Source: Bacteroidota bacterium (GTDB taxonomy: Bacteria; Bacteroidota; Bacteroidia; Chitinophagales; Chitinophagaceae). Taken from it: 64,000 bases of DNA. The DNA lies in contig JAFAGI010000013.1 in assembly GCA_023422835.1 (NCBI GenBank), forward strand, positions 186,001-250,000. The letters are read 5' to 3'. Position numbers and translations under genes: made by a program. Shown in pieces: positions 53,948 to 64,000 of this stretch; position 1 is the stretch's first letter; the number at the start of each line of letters is the position of its first letter. The notes under the pieces are model-generated. The model made no database searches, was not told the origin of the DNA, and worked only from the letters and a program-made list of their open reading frames with translations.

Positions 53948-54244
53948 AAAGACAATTAAGGGTATTTAAGTCTTGTCTTAAAAAAATGATGCTTAACTCC
54001 GGGTAAATATAAAGCCGCGTAAACACTTATGAATCGCAGGCCACGATTGTAGGCATACAGGTCCAGGTATTGCCTGAAGAGTAGCAGATAAAGCTGCACT
54101 GCATCTTCAAAAATGGAAATGCCTGGTGTAAGATGGAATACATGATAATTTATAAGTTGTTGTTTGGAACTTATACGAATTTGGAACAGGACAACCCAAA
54201 AATCAGCATTTAAATTATTGGTGAATGCCTACCTTGCAAAAATA
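53948..54244. other. Gap before the metY promoter
   Basis: No gene recognised. AAGACAA (53949-53955) and TTGTCTT (53973-53979) could form a hairpin just past the DUF1080 stop, but it is followed by A-rather than T-rich sequence on the coding strand. Confidence 0.5.
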
Positions 54245-54276
54245 TTTGGTTCGTATTGCTTTCACCTGTACTTTTG
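54245..54276 (+). promoter_or_regulatory. Promoter of the metY riboswitch transcript
   Basis: TTTG at 54245-54248 and TACTTTTG at 54269-54276, with 20 bases between, match the Bacteroidota -33/-7 consensus. Transcription would start about 10 bases before the SAM-I element. Confidence 0.8.
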
Positions 54277-54293
54277 CAACAGTTCTTAAAATT

Positions 54294-54396
54294 CTTATCA
54301 AGAAAGGCTGAGTGACTGGCACGTTGAAGCCTTGGCAACCTCATCAACAGATGAAAGGTGCTAATTCCAACCAATATAAATTATTGGAAAGATAAA
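54294..54396 (+). ncRNA. SAM-I (S-box) riboswitch
   Basis: All main S-box blocks are in order: CTTATCAAGA (P1 5' side and start of the kink-turn region), GACTGGC, TGAAGCC, TTGGCAACC, AAGGTGCTAATTCC, and the closing GATAA that pairs with TTATC. It is followed 45 bases later by a strong intrinsic terminator and then metY, so it should act by ending transcription early when S-adenosylmethionine is plentiful. Confidence 0.92.
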
Positions 54397-54440
54397 TCGG
54401 ATGATAACTTTTAAAGCAAATATTGTAAAATATATTTAGG

Positions 54441-54471
54441 AGCCTGTCTGATTTCAGACAGGCTTTTTTTT
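54441..54471 (+). terminator. Riboswitch expression-platform terminator
   Basis: GCCTGTCTGA and TCAGACAGGC form a 10-bp stem with a very short loop, followed by eight T. It lies between the SAM-I aptamer and metY. Confidence 0.93.
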
Positions 54472-54546
54472 GTTGCAACCAAAACAATACTAGCTTTAAA
54501 TGACCGGCTGATAAGGGTTTCAAAGAATTTTTAAAAATTATTTTGA

Positions 54547-55955
<1,409 letters not shown>

Positions 55956-56053
55956 AGCCAGCATGATAATGGACAATAGGCGGAAGATAAAAGTGGATAA
56001 AAACACTACACAAAATAACTCGTTCACTTGATCACTGGATAACAACGGTAACT

Positions 56054-57091
56054 ATGAAACCATCGGTTTATAAATACAAGAAAGATTTTCTTTTAGAATG
56101 TGGTAAAACTATCGCAGGATTTCACTTGCAGTATGCTACTTATGGTAAAATGAATGCCGATAAAAGTAATGTGGTATGGGTATTTCATGCACTCACCGCC
56201 AACAGCGATGCAAAGGACTGGTGGCCGGGACTTATAGGAGAAGAGAAGCTGTTCAACCCGCAGGAGCATTTCATCATCTGTGCAAATATTCCCGGCAGTT
56301 GTTATGGCAGTTCCGGCCCGCTGGATATCAATCCCAAAACAAAAAAGCCATACTACAAAGACTTTCCCATCTTTACCATCAAAGATATTGTCAGAAGTTT
56401 TATAGAATTAAAAGCACACCTGGGGATTGATAAGATCTGGCTGGGCATCGGCGGCTCTCTCGGTGGCATGCAGTTGCTGGAGTGGGCTGTAGAAAATCCT
56501 GATGATTTTGAACACATCATTCCTATTGCTACCAGCGCCAAAGCATCGCCCTGGGTCATCGCCATGAACACCTCGCAGAGAATGTGTATCGAGCAGGATC
56601 CAACCTGGAACAATGGTAAAGATGACGCGGGAAAAGACGGTATGAAAGCTGCGCGTACCATTGCTTTGCTTTCTTACAGGAATTATGAAACCTACACCCA
56701 GTGCCAGCAGGGCGTCACGCTCGACACAGAAGACCTGAGCATAGATCAGCAGGTGTTCAGGGCTGAAACCTACCAACGCTACCAGGGTGAAAAGCTGGCT
56801 AAAAGGTTCAACGCATACAGCTACTACAACATTACCAAAATATTAGATACGCATGATGTAGGGCGGGGCAGGGGCACGGTAGAGTTTGCATTAAGCATTA
56901 TCAAGGCAAAAACTTTGGTTATAGGCATTTCATCAGACCTGCTTTTTCCAGTAAAAGAACAGGCGCTGATAGCCGAACATGTAAAAGACGCACATCTGGA
57001 AATCATAGAATCGTTTTACGGACACGACGGCTTTTTGCTTGAGTTCGAGGTGATCCATTATATCATTTCAAAATTTTTAAAATCAAAATAA
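56054..57091 (+). CDS. metX: Homoserine O-acetyltransferase
   Basis: Alpha/beta-hydrolase-fold transferase that activates homoserine for MetY. 345 residues, with the nucleophile elbow GGSLGGMQ (S135), AKASPWVIAMNTSQRMCIEQ, and a late FYGHDGFLLE carrying the catalytic histidine. It lies 187 bases after metY and its stop is directly followed by the hom ATG. The SAM-I switch upstream of metY may control the whole group. Confidence 0.94.
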   Translation: MKPSVYKYKKDFLLECGKTIAGFHLQYATYGKMNADKSNVVWVFHALTANSDAKDWWPGLIGEEKLFNPQEHFIICANIPGSCYGSSGPLDINPKTKKPYYKDFPIFTIKDIVRSFIELKAHLGIDKIWLGIGGSLGGMQLLEWAVENPDDFEHIIPIATSAKASPWVIAMNTSQRMCIEQDPTWNNGKDDAGKDGMKAARTIALLSYRNYETYTQCQQGVTLDTEDLSIDQQVFRAETYQRYQGEKLAKRFNAYSYYNITKILDTHDVGRGRGTVEFALSIIKAKTLVIGISSDLLFPVKEQALIAEHVKDAHLEIIESFYGHDGFLLEFEVIHYIISKFLKSK

Positions 57092-58354
57092 ATGTCAGAA
57101 GAAAAAGAATTAGTCATAGGTATGTTTGGCTTTGGCGTGGTTGGGGAGGGCTTGTACCGCATATTACAGCAAACGCCTTCTTTGAAAGCCAGGATGAAGA
57201 AAGTATGTATCAAACATCCCGGTAAAAAAAGAAATGCACCTGAAGATCTTTTTACTACCGATAAAAATGAATTGTTGTTTGATGAGGAGATCAACGTGAT
57301 CGTTGAGGTGATCAATGAGTCTGATGCAGCATTTGATATAGTTTCCACGGCATTGAAGAATAATAAGAATGTGGTCAGCGCCAGCAAGAAAATGATCGCT
57401 GAACATTTACAGGAAATACTTGACCTGCAAAAACAAACAGGGCTTTCTTTTCTTTGCGAGCCTGCTGCCTGTGCATCCATACCGGTCATTCGCAACCTGG
57501 AAGAGTATTACGATAATGACTTGCTGCACTCTATACGTGCCATCGTAAACGGATCTACGAATTTTATTCTTACCAAAATGTTTGATGAGAATTTGTCTTT
57601 CCAGGATGCGCTGCTGCTGGCGCAGCAACTAGGCTATGCAGAGACTGACCCTACGCTGGATGTAGAAGGCTTTGATGCTGCCAACAAATGGACTATTTTA
57701 TTGAACCATGCATACGGTATTGTGGTGCGCAGCGGAGAGATATTGTTTTCAGGCATACAAAACGTGCAACTGAGCGATGCTAAGGTAGCCAAAGAAAAAA
57801 AATGGCAGATAAAACTGGTTGCCCAGGCCAAGACATTGCTTAATGGTAAAGTGGCCGCATTTGTATTGCCGCAGTTTGTAGAAGATGAAGACCTGCTGGC
57901 ATTTGTAAAAAATGAATTCAATGGCGTGGTCATAGAAAGCGGATTTGCAGACAAACAGTTTTTCTATGGAAAAGGCGCAGGCAGCATGGCTACCGGCTCT
58001 GCTGTGATGAGCGACGTGGCTGCATTACGCTATGGCTACCGCTACGAGTATAAAAAACTTTATCACCACAAACCTAAAGAACTAACCAACGATTTTTACC
58101 TGCGTGTGTACGTTAGTTTTGATGAATTTTCAACCATTGAAAAAGACGATTTTGAATGGATAGAAGAATGGCATGGCGGCCTTGACAGGAGCTACCTCAT
58201 CGGCGTAATACATTTTGAAAAATTGGTAAAGAACCAATGGTGGAAAGAAAAAGGCATTTCCTTAATACTCTCTACAGATGAGATCATTGAGGAGATCGAA
58301 TCGCGGAATGTAAAGAAGCGCAGCCTGGAGCTTGCAGGTATACAATTGAAATGA
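57092..58354 (+). CDS. hom: Homoserine dehydrogenase
   Basis: Reduces aspartate semialdehyde to homoserine, the precursor used by MetX. 420 residues. It has a Rossmann start GMFGFGVVGEGLYRIL, the substrate domain with IVNGSTNFILTKM and the catalytic region AETDPTLDVEGFDAANKWTIL, with K in DAANK. There is no clear ACT domain at the C-terminus, which would mean no direct threonine feedback; this is an inference from sequence. It starts at the base after the metX stop. Confidence 0.93.
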   Translation: MSEEKELVIGMFGFGVVGEGLYRILQQTPSLKARMKKVCIKHPGKKRNAPEDLFTTDKNELLFDEEINVIVEVINESDAAFDIVSTALKNNKNVVSASKKMIAEHLQEILDLQKQTGLSFLCEPAACASIPVIRNLEEYYDNDLLHSIRAIVNGSTNFILTKMFDENLSFQDALLLAQQLGYAETDPTLDVEGFDAANKWTILLNHAYGIVVRSGEILFSGIQNVQLSDAKVAKEKKWQIKLVAQAKTLLNGKVAAFVLPQFVEDEDLLAFVKNEFNGVVIESGFADKQFFYGKGAGSMATGSAVMSDVAALRYGYRYEYKKLYHHKPKELTNDFYLRVYVSFDEFSTIEKDDFEWIEEWHGGLDRSYLIGVIHFEKLVKNQWWKEKGISLILSTDEIIEEIESRNVKKRSLELAGIQLK

Positions 58355-58356
58355 TC

Positions 58357-58932
58357 TTAAGCCTCTTTGTGAGGCTTATGTTGCTTCAGCCTTATTTTTT
58401 TATAAATATCAATAGCTGCAAATAGTACTGCTATCAGCAGTATAATGCCTACCAGGGCATAGAGCAGGCTCAATGAACTTTTTACTACTGCCAGAAATAC
58501 AACAGCTACCAGTATCACCGTGGCTACTTCGTTCCAGATGCGGAGTTGTTGTGAAGTGATCTTGTAAACATTGCGCATTTGCTGTTGAAGAATTTTATGA
58601 AGTGAATAATTATACCAGTAAAACAAAACCACTAGTATAAGTTTTATCAACAGCCACAACATACTTCCTTCAAAAAGGTAACGCCAGTAGCCGCGTTCGA
58701 TCAGCAACCAGGTGCCGGTGATTAAAGAAATAACAGCAGATGGAATGGTGATGCCGTACCACAGGCGCTTTGCCATCACGTTGAACTGCTTTGTCATGAT
58801 GGCGCGCGCATTGCTATCCGGCTGTTCCTGCGCCTCTATGTTATAGATAAAAAGCCTGGGCAGATAAAAAATTCCCGCAAACCAACAGACAACAAACACT
58901 ATATGTGTAGCTTTTAAATATAAGTAGGTCAT
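58357..58932 (-). CDS. hemJ: Protoporphyrinogen IX oxidase HemJ
   Basis: Membrane protein of 191 residues with four to five helices. The N-terminus LKATHIVFVVCWFAGIFYLP carries the conserved histidine of the HemJ (UPF0093) family, and MAKRLWYGITIPSAV and LIKLILVVLFYWYNYSLH follow, including the conserved lysine. It makes protoporphyrin IX, the substrate of HemH encoded next upstream on the same strand. A CopD-like label is sometimes given to this family, but the heme gene context favours HemJ. Confidence 0.88.
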   Translation of the reverse strand: MTYLYLKATHIVFVVCWFAGIFYLPRLFIYNIEAQEQPDSNARAIMTKQFNVMAKRLWYGITIPSAVISLITGTWLLIERGYWRYLFEGSMLWLLIKLILVVLFYWYNYSLHKILQQQMRNVYKITSQQLRIWNEVATVILVAVVFLAVVKSSLSLLYALVGIILLIAVLFAAIDIYKKIRLKQHKPHKEA

Positions 58933-59013
58933 TTTAAATTACAGATTACAGATTAACAAATTTCAGATTACTACTTCATTGTTCATTGCATAAAACTCTC
59001 CCGTCATTTCAGC

Positions 59014-59081
59014 TTTTAGCAATCAGCGTTCAGTTTAAACTCTCCACTGTGCACTTCATTATCAACTATCCATTGTCAATT
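59014..59081 (-). repeat. Right arm of a long inverted repeat
   Basis: Reverse-complement partner of 55861-55955 (exact 20- and 25-base blocks). It fills most of the gap between hemH and hemJ. The two arms enclose metX, hom and hemJ. Confidence 0.9.
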
Positions 59082-59086
59082 GTCCA

Positions 59087-60112
59087 TTAATCAATATCAA
59101 CTTCCCTCACCAATTCCGCAACAGTGTCTACCCAAAGCTTATCTGTATTCAGGCACGGAATATAGGTATAGCTTTCTCCGCCGCTGTGTAAAAATTCTTT
59201 TTTCCCTTCCACGGCTATTTCTTCCAAGGTTTCCAGGCAATCGCTCACAAAAGCAGGGCACACGATCAGCAATTTTTTTACGCCTTCACCGGGTAATTGC
59301 TGTAGACGCTCCTGTGTACTTGGCGCCAGCCAGGGATCGCGCAGCAAGCGGCTCTGGTAGCTTATCTGCCACTGGTCTTTGCTCAGTGCTAATTTTTTGG
59401 CTACCAGTTCTGTAGTAATAGTGAGCTGGTGCCTGTAACAGGTTTTGTGAGATTCACTGGCTTTGTAGCAGCAATTTTCCACCTGCATGCAGTGGCTCTT
59501 AGTAGGGTCTGATTTTAAAATGTGCCGTTCCGGAATGCCGTGATAGCTAAACAGCAACTGGTCGTAGTCTTGCGACAGGTATGGTTGAATGCTTTGCGCC
59601 AGGGCATTAATGTAGGAAGGATGTTTATAATAGGGAGCCACCACTTTCAGTGCAAAAGAATATTTTTTCTTTTTATAAACTGTACGCATGTGTTCCACAG
59701 CCGTTTCGTAGCTGCTCATGGCATAGTGGGGGTAAAGCGGTACCAGTATTACCTCTTCCAGGTTTGGCTCACGCTGAAGCAGGTCGTTGTAAGCCGCTTC
59801 AGGTGTAGGATTCCCGTACCGCATAGAGATGGTCACCGGGCCTTCAAAATGTTCCTGCACCTTATCTCTCAATTGCCTGGTCAATTCTATCAGTGGCGAG
59901 CCTTCCTTCCACCAGATAGACTCATAGGCTTTGGCAGATTTAGGCGCTCTGAAAGGAGAGATAATGCCGCGCACAAGCAGGAAGCGAAGCAGGAAAGGCT
60001 TATCTATTACTCTTTCATCCATCAGGAATTCATTGAGGTACCTGCGCACATCGGGCACAGACGTGCTGTCTGGCGAGCCGAGATTCATTAAAACAATGCC
60101 TTTTTTTGCCAT
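59087..60112 (-). CDS. hemH: Ferrochelatase
   Basis: Inserts iron into protoporphyrin IX, the last step of protoheme synthesis. 341 residues from the ATG at 60112 (MAKKGIVLMNLGSPDS). It has YYKHPSYINALAQ, LLFSYHGIPERHIL with the catalytic histidine, and the C-terminal KKLLIVCPAFVSDCLETLEE. A TTG nine bases upstream is a less likely start. Between hemD and hemJ on the same strand. Confidence 0.95.
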   Translation of the reverse strand: MAKKGIVLMNLGSPDSTSVPDVRRYLNEFLMDERVIDKPFLLRFLLVRGIISPFRAPKSAKAYESIWWKEGSPLIELTRQLRDKVQEHFEGPVTISMRYGNPTPEAAYNDLLQREPNLEEVILVPLYPHYAMSSYETAVEHMRTVYKKKKYSFALKVVAPYYKHPSYINALAQSIQPYLSQDYDQLLFSYHGIPERHILKSDPTKSHCMQVENCCYKASESHKTCYRHQLTITTELVAKKLALSKDQWQISYQSRLLRDPWLAPSTQERLQQLPGEGVKKLLIVCPAFVSDCLETLEEIAVEGKKEFLHSGGESYTYIPCLNTDKLWVDTVAELVREVDID

Positions 60113-60241
60113 GTAATTCAAAGTGTATCATTCACCGCATGGTGAAGTTATGTGTAATGTTCAAAAATAAACATTACAAATGTAATTCAAAAAGGTTATT
60201 GAATCTAGCCAAAAGAGAATTGTAGTTAAAGATGACAGAGT

Positions 60242-61063
60242 TCAGACTTTTACTTTAGAGGCCTGTTTTTTCCCGTTTTTATTTTGAATTTTTTGCTGTA
60301 AAAACCGGTCGATAGCTACAGCCATATTCGGACTGTCGGGTGCAGGGCTCGCTATCACTACATGTAAGCCTACTTCTTCTGCTTTCTTCAAAGTATTCGG
60401 GCCAAATGTACCGATGTTGGTTTTTTGAAGTTTGTCTTTTACATTGGCTTCCATGGCAGCAGCTATGCCGCTTGGTGTAAAGAAGCAAACAATATCATAG
60501 TCGTCCTGCAATATTTCGGCAATGTTGTTGTCAACAGTGCGGTACATAAACGCCAGCCTGTATTCACAGTTGTGGTCTTTCAGCCATTTTTCTATTTCTT
60601 TATCCTGCTGGTTTTCGCTGCACACATAGAGAAAGTTCATTTCTTCTTTGTGCTTATTGATCACATCAAACAGGGTTTTATTAGTGCCGTGGGCTCCGAA
60701 GAATACTTTTCTTTTCCGGTAAAGGATAAATTTTTGCAGGTAAAGCGCTACTGCTTCGGATACACAGAAGTATTTGGTATCCTGGCTCACGTTTACTTTC
60801 AGTTCTTCACACACCCTGAAAAAATGGTCAATGGCGTGGCGGCTGGTGAATATAACGGCTTTGAAAGCAGTGATGTCTGTCTTCTGTTTCCTGAATTCTT
60901 TGCCTGTAAGCCCGTCCAGACGAATGAAAGGATGAAACGTAAGTTTTGCATTGTATTTTTCCTCCAATACAAAGTAAGGAGATTTTTCACTGGCAGGATT
61001 AGGCTGAGAAATTAAAATTTTTATTCCGTTTGTTGCTTCGTTACTTTCTTCACGTTTTGCCAT
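60242..61063 (-). CDS. hemD: Uroporphyrinogen-III synthase
   Basis: Closes hydroxymethylbilane to uroporphyrinogen III, the branch point to heme and to siroheme (SUMT at 1381). 273 residues from the ATG at 61063, with ILISQPNPASEKSPYF at the N-terminus, AVIFTSRHAIDHFF, and the second half FFTPSGIAAAMEAN and IGTFGPNTLKKAEEVGLHVV. Sequence conservation in this family is low, but the set of segments and the location next to DUF4271 and hemH support it. Confidence 0.9.
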   Translation of the reverse strand: MAKREESNEATNGIKILISQPNPASEKSPYFVLEEKYNAKLTFHPFIRLDGLTGKEFRKQKTDITAFKAVIFTSRHAIDHFFRVCEELKVNVSQDTKYFCVSEAVALYLQKFILYRKRKVFFGAHGTNKTLFDVINKHKEEMNFLYVCSENQQDKEIEKWLKDHNCEYRLAFMYRTVDNNIAEILQDDYDIVCFFTPSGIAAAMEANVKDKLQKTNIGTFGPNTLKKAEEVGLHVVIASPAPDSPNMAVAIDRFLQQKIQNKNGKKQASKVKV

Positions 61064-61111
61064 AATCAATAATACAATTCTAAAGTTTATGTCTTCCTTG
61101 ATCTGTTAATC

Positions 61112-62092
61112 TTATGTCAAGCCTCTTGCGTTGATTTGTTCTGTTAAAAACTTATAAGTAACAAGTATCGGGATGAATTCGACAGCGCAAAGGTAAATAA
61201 AAAAATGGAACGCTTTGATTTTTAAATTGTTTTTGATTAGTATGAACGAAACGAAATACCGGTAGAGCAACAGTAGTATAAATACAACTATTAATACTGA
61301 AAAAACTTTCTGTACCAGCGGGTCCATGGTGGGGTTGTCGCGGAAAGCAATGAACATAAGTAAAAATAACAGCAAAATGCCGGTGAATTTATTTACCATA
61401 AATACAATATGGGTATAGGTAGATACTGCTTCACCCGCGTTGAACAGGTAGCCGCTTAGCTTCAGTACAACAAATTTCACCATATATACGGAGGCAAGTA
61501 TTCCTGAAAAAATAGCCCATAGCTCCCAAAGATTATAAGCCTGCACGCTGTGTTGAATAAACAAAGCCACAGTAAGGCCGCCGCAAAGCACAAACAGCAG
61601 GTTAAGTAAAAAGGAAGGGAATTGGCCTCGCGCCAGATTTTCACGCGTTTGGGAAAGGCGGTAGCCGGGTTGGGTAAAGGATTGCAGGAAGCCCATGAAA
61701 TAATCATCGAAAAAGTACATGACAATACCCAGCAGCAGAAACATGCCGGCAAGAATGTAAAATAAAACATCCTTGTTGCGGTGAATGTGGGGTTCGTTGA
61801 TGGATAAAATGCTTTTCTCATTGAGCTGTAATCCGGGTGATGCAAAAAGCCTTTGCTCAAAACTTTTGGAGAAAATAGCCGTATCGCCGTGTTTGCGTGC
61901 TGCAATGTTGTCGTAGTAAGAAATAAATTTTTTATATAAAATGCTGTCGGGCACTTTTATTGTACTCACCTGCAATGAGTGCAAAGTATCGTTTGCACGG
62001 GCAGTTGCTGAAGTGTCGCGTCGCTGCGCAGATGATTGTACAATCAATAGCGCTGCAAGCATGAGAGTAAATATCGCCCTGCATTGAATCAT
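61112..62092 (-). CDS. DUF4271 membrane protein
   Basis: 326 residues. It has a signal peptide (about 1-22, ending LIVQSSAQ), a soluble stretch to about 105, then six or seven membrane helices covering the rest. The DUF4271 family is confined largely to Bacteroidota and is often found just upstream of hemD, as here, which suggests a link to tetrapyrrole metabolism. No activity is known. First gene of the minus-strand heme run. Confidence 0.82.
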   Translation of the reverse strand: MIQCRAIFTLMLAALLIVQSSAQRRDTSATARANDTLHSLQVSTIKVPDSILYKKFISYYDNIAARKHGDTAIFSKSFEQRLFASPGLQLNEKSILSINEPHIHRNKDVLFYILAGMFLLLGIVMYFFDDYFMGFLQSFTQPGYRLSQTRENLARGQFPSFLLNLLFVLCGGLTVALFIQHSVQAYNLWELWAIFSGILASVYMVKFVVLKLSGYLFNAGEAVSTYTHIVFMVNKFTGILLLFLLMFIAFRDNPTMDPLVQKVFSVLIVVFILLLLYRYFVSFILIKNNLKIKAFHFFIYLCAVEFIPILVTYKFLTEQINARGLT

Positions 62093-62254
62093 GTGGCAAA
62101 TATATAAAATGTGTTTTGATGCATGGGAAGATTCGAAACATTCTTAGTTAAATTTAATAAATAAAGATGCGCTTTGCAAAAACTGCATGAAGCTTGTGGT
62201 GTATGATAGCGATACACATAATTGAAACAAACTATTACCACTAAAACCTAAACT

Positions 62255-62695
62255 ATGAAGCAGGAAATAATCAAACTGATAGAAGAACAACTGAATGCAT
62301 CCCTGGCCAACCTGGAAAGCTACAGCGAAGGGCTGCGAACAGCTGCTGACCTGGATGAAGAAGAAACCCGCGAGCTGGACGATTATTCGCAGCAGGCAGA
62401 AGACCGGGACATGGAAGCCCGCATGAAACAGCAGGCATTGATGGTCGGCGAAAGTATTAACTGGCTGAATGCACATGCCGCCACTACATCAGAAGTTGTA
62501 GAACCCGGCGCACTGGTAGAAACTAAAGATACCTGGCTGTATTTTGGTATTCCTTTGCCCAATATGGAAATAAAAGGAAAAAAGCTGGTAGGCGTGTCAG
62601 AAGATGCACCAGCATTTGAAGAAATGCAAGGCAAAAAGAAGGGCGACAAAATAATGCTGGGAGATCAGAAACTTAACATTGAGGCTATCTATTGA
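62255..62695 (+). CDS. Small Gre-factor-like protein
   Basis: 146 residues in two parts. An N-terminal helical, highly acidic hairpin (about 1-75) has DLDEEETRELDD at 32-43 near its tip. A C-terminal beta domain (about 83-146) has SEDAPAFEEMQGKKKGDKIM, close in pattern to the SPIARGLIGKKxGD stretch of GreA/GreB/Rnk. It thus resembles a transcript-cleavage or RNA polymerase secondary-channel factor. It lies 254 bases upstream of rpoB on the same strand. I infer RNA polymerase binding; this is not shown. Confidence 0.7.
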   Translation: MKQEIIKLIEEQLNASLANLESYSEGLRTAADLDEEETRELDDYSQQAEDRDMEARMKQQALMVGESINWLNAHAATTSEVVEPGALVETKDTWLYFGIPLPNMEIKGKKLVGVSEDAPAFEEMQGKKKGDKIMLGDQKLNIEAIY

Positions 62696-62808
62696 TTAGA
62701 GAAATATTGAGCTTAGGCTCTTTGAATTGCCAGTGATGAAAGGTGATGTAAAAGGTTTTTAACAAGAATTTAATAAGATATGCCGACCTGGTAGTGGATT
62801 AATTTCAT

Positions 62809-62839
62809 TTTGCATATCAGAAATTATGTATTACCTTTG
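62809..62839 (+). promoter_or_regulatory. Promoter of rpoB
   Basis: TTTG at 62809-62812 and TACCTTTG at 62832-62839, with 19 bases between, match the -33/-7 consensus. It gives rpoB a leader of about 100 bases. Confidence 0.78.
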
Positions 62840-62949
62840 CAGACCTTAGAAAAAAATCAGACTTTCCCTGTTGTGGACAATGCGCGCAAATACTGTTCCT
62901 CCAGATGTAAGTTGGATAATATTTTTACATAAACCGGTTAAAATATAAT

Positions 62950-64000
62950 ATGTCATCTACTAAAGTTCAAAACAACAGGATCAATTTTGGTAAAACAAAA
63001 CATCTTGCTGGCACTCCTGATTTATTAGACATTCAATTAGAATCTTTCCGGGAATTTTTTCAGTTAGAAACTACTCCGGACAAGCGCAACAACGAAGGCC
63101 TTTTCCGCGTTTTTAAAGAAAACTTCCCTATTTCCGATACAAGAAACATTTTTGTATTGGAGTTTCTCGATTATTTCGTAGATCCGCCCCGCTACTCCAT
63201 AGATGAGTGTATGGAGCGCGGACTAACCTATGCAGTTCCGCTGAAAGCCAAGCTGCGTCTGAGCTGTAACGATGAAGAGCACGTTGACTTCCAGACCATT
63301 GTTCAGGATGTATTCCTGGGTAATATCCCTTACATGACCCCGCGCGGCACTTTTGTGATCAACGGCGCTGAGCGTGTGGTGGTATCGCAGCTTCACCGTT
63401 CTCCCGGCGTTTTCTTCGGGCAGTCAACACACCCCAACGGTACCAAGATCTACTCTGCACGCGTTATCCCTTTCAAAGGTGCGTGGATGGAATTTGCTAC
63501 AGACATTAATAATGTAATGTATGCATACATAGACCGTAAAAAGAAATTTCCCGTAACTACTTTACTTCGTTCCATTGGTTACGAAACAGATAAAGACATC
63601 CTGGAATTGTTTGGCATGGCTTCTGAAGTAAGCGCAGACAAGAAATCCCTGGAAGAATATATAGGCCAGAAGCTGGCCGCCCGCGTATTGCGTACCTGGG
63701 TAGAAGATTTCGTGGATGAAGATACCGGCGAGGTGGTTTCCATTGAGCGTAATGAAGTGGTATTGGAGCGCGATACAATTATTGATGAAGACACGATTGA
63801 TGCCATCCTGGATTGTGAGGTAAAGAGTGTATTCGTACAACGCGAAGATGTTAGCGGAGACTATGCTATTATCTACAACACATTAAACAAAGATACTTCC
63901 AACTCTGAGCTGGAAGCCGTACAACATATTTACCGCCAGTTGCGCGGCGCTGATGCTCCGGATAATGAGACAGCACGCGGCATTATTGAAAAATTGTTCT
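62950..64000 (+). CDS. rpoB: RNA polymerase beta subunit (5' part, cut by window edge)
   Basis: The first 350 residues of RpoB. It starts [17 protein letters not shown] and has the conserved [18 protein letters not shown]-type [56 protein letters not shown] (protrusion and fork-side segments) and [13 protein letters not shown]. The frame is open to the window end. It is not preceded by rplL here; the neighbour is the Gre-like gene and there is a good promoter in between. Confidence 0.97.
   Translation, partial: MSSTKVQNNRINFGKTKHLAGTPDLLDIQLESFREFFQLETTPDKRNNEGLFRVFKENFPISDTRNIFVLEFLDYFVDPPRYSIDECMERGLTYAVPLKAKLRLSCNDEEHVDFQTIVQDVFLGNIPYMTPRGTFVINGAERVVVSQLHRSPGVFFGQSTHPNGTKIYSARVIPFKGAWMEFATDINNVMYAYIDRKKKFPVTTLLRSIGYETDKDILELFGMASEVSADKKSLEEYIGQKLAARVLRTWVEDFVDEDTGEVVSIERNEVVLERDTIIDEDTIDAILDCEVKSVFVQREDVSGDYAIIYNTLNKDTSNSELEAVQHIYRQLRGADAPDNETARGIIEKLF

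Noticed and set aside
53949..53979. Terminator of the HEAT-DUF1080 gene
   Set aside because: The stem is followed by A rather than T on the coding strand, and the loop is long.
60425..61015. 196-codon plus-strand frame antisense to hemD
   Set aside because: Phe- and Val-rich composition typical of an antisense shadow. hemD on the other strand has clear family segments.

Overview
The window is a chromosomal segment of a Bacteroidota bacterium, most likely of the Chitinophagaceae or a close relative. The signs are a SusC/SusD pair, promoters of the form TTTG-N19/20-TANNTTTG, start codons preceded by A-rich tracts with little Shine-Dalgarno sequence, a DUF4271 gene beside hemD, and several families typical of the phylum. 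Forty-nine protein genes are called. The last one (rpoB) is cut by the right edge. I found no tRNA, rRNA, CRISPR array or transposase.

Layout. 71-8017: assimilatory sulfate reduction and siroheme (cysN, SUMT, cysJ, cysI, cysE, and a fusion of precorrin-2 dehydrogenase with a TauE/SafE permease). 8204-10478: CsbD protein and a LemA-TPM-TPM membrane group. 10761-29840: mixed housekeeping genes (ggt, a luciferase-like oxidoreductase, nth, divIC, an RNA methyltransferase, cutC, a SIMPL protein, folK-dNK-MFS, sppA, an ABC-2 permease, rplY, prs, radC, yqgE, a TlpA-like protein). 29862-34667: a second RNA m5C methyltransferase, a LysM protein and the RelA/SpoT gene. 34940-48939: GH97, a DeoR-type regulator, then glpD-glpT-GH20-glycerophosphodiesterase, then susC-susD. 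49152-53947: a Tat-exported Gfo/Idh oxidoreductase and a giant HEAT plus double DUF1080 protein. 54245-58354: SAM-I riboswitch, metY, metX, hom. 58357-62092 (minus): DUF4271-hemD-hemH-hemJ. 62255-64000: a Gre-like small protein and rpoB.

Three things stand out. (1) The 34.9-48.9 kb locus joins an outer-membrane SusCD importer to an alpha-glycosidase, a beta-hexosaminidase, a lipoprotein glycerophosphodiesterase, a GlpT carrying the substrate-binding residues R45, H165 and R269 at the same numbers as in E. coli, and GlpD. I propose that it harvests glycosylated poly(glycerol-phosphate), such as teichoic acid. Stretches of about 160 bp upstream of glpD and susC are related and share a near-palindrome, which supports co-regulation. 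(2) A family of about 60-80 nt leader repeats sits in 5' UTRs and intercistronic gaps across the window. Each unit can fold into a long hairpin, and most begin with the mini-ORF ATG-AAA-TAG. Tandem copies end where the next gene's own ATG-AAA begins. (3) The GH97 gene has an unrelated leader built the same way, and its third tandem unit runs into the coding sequence.
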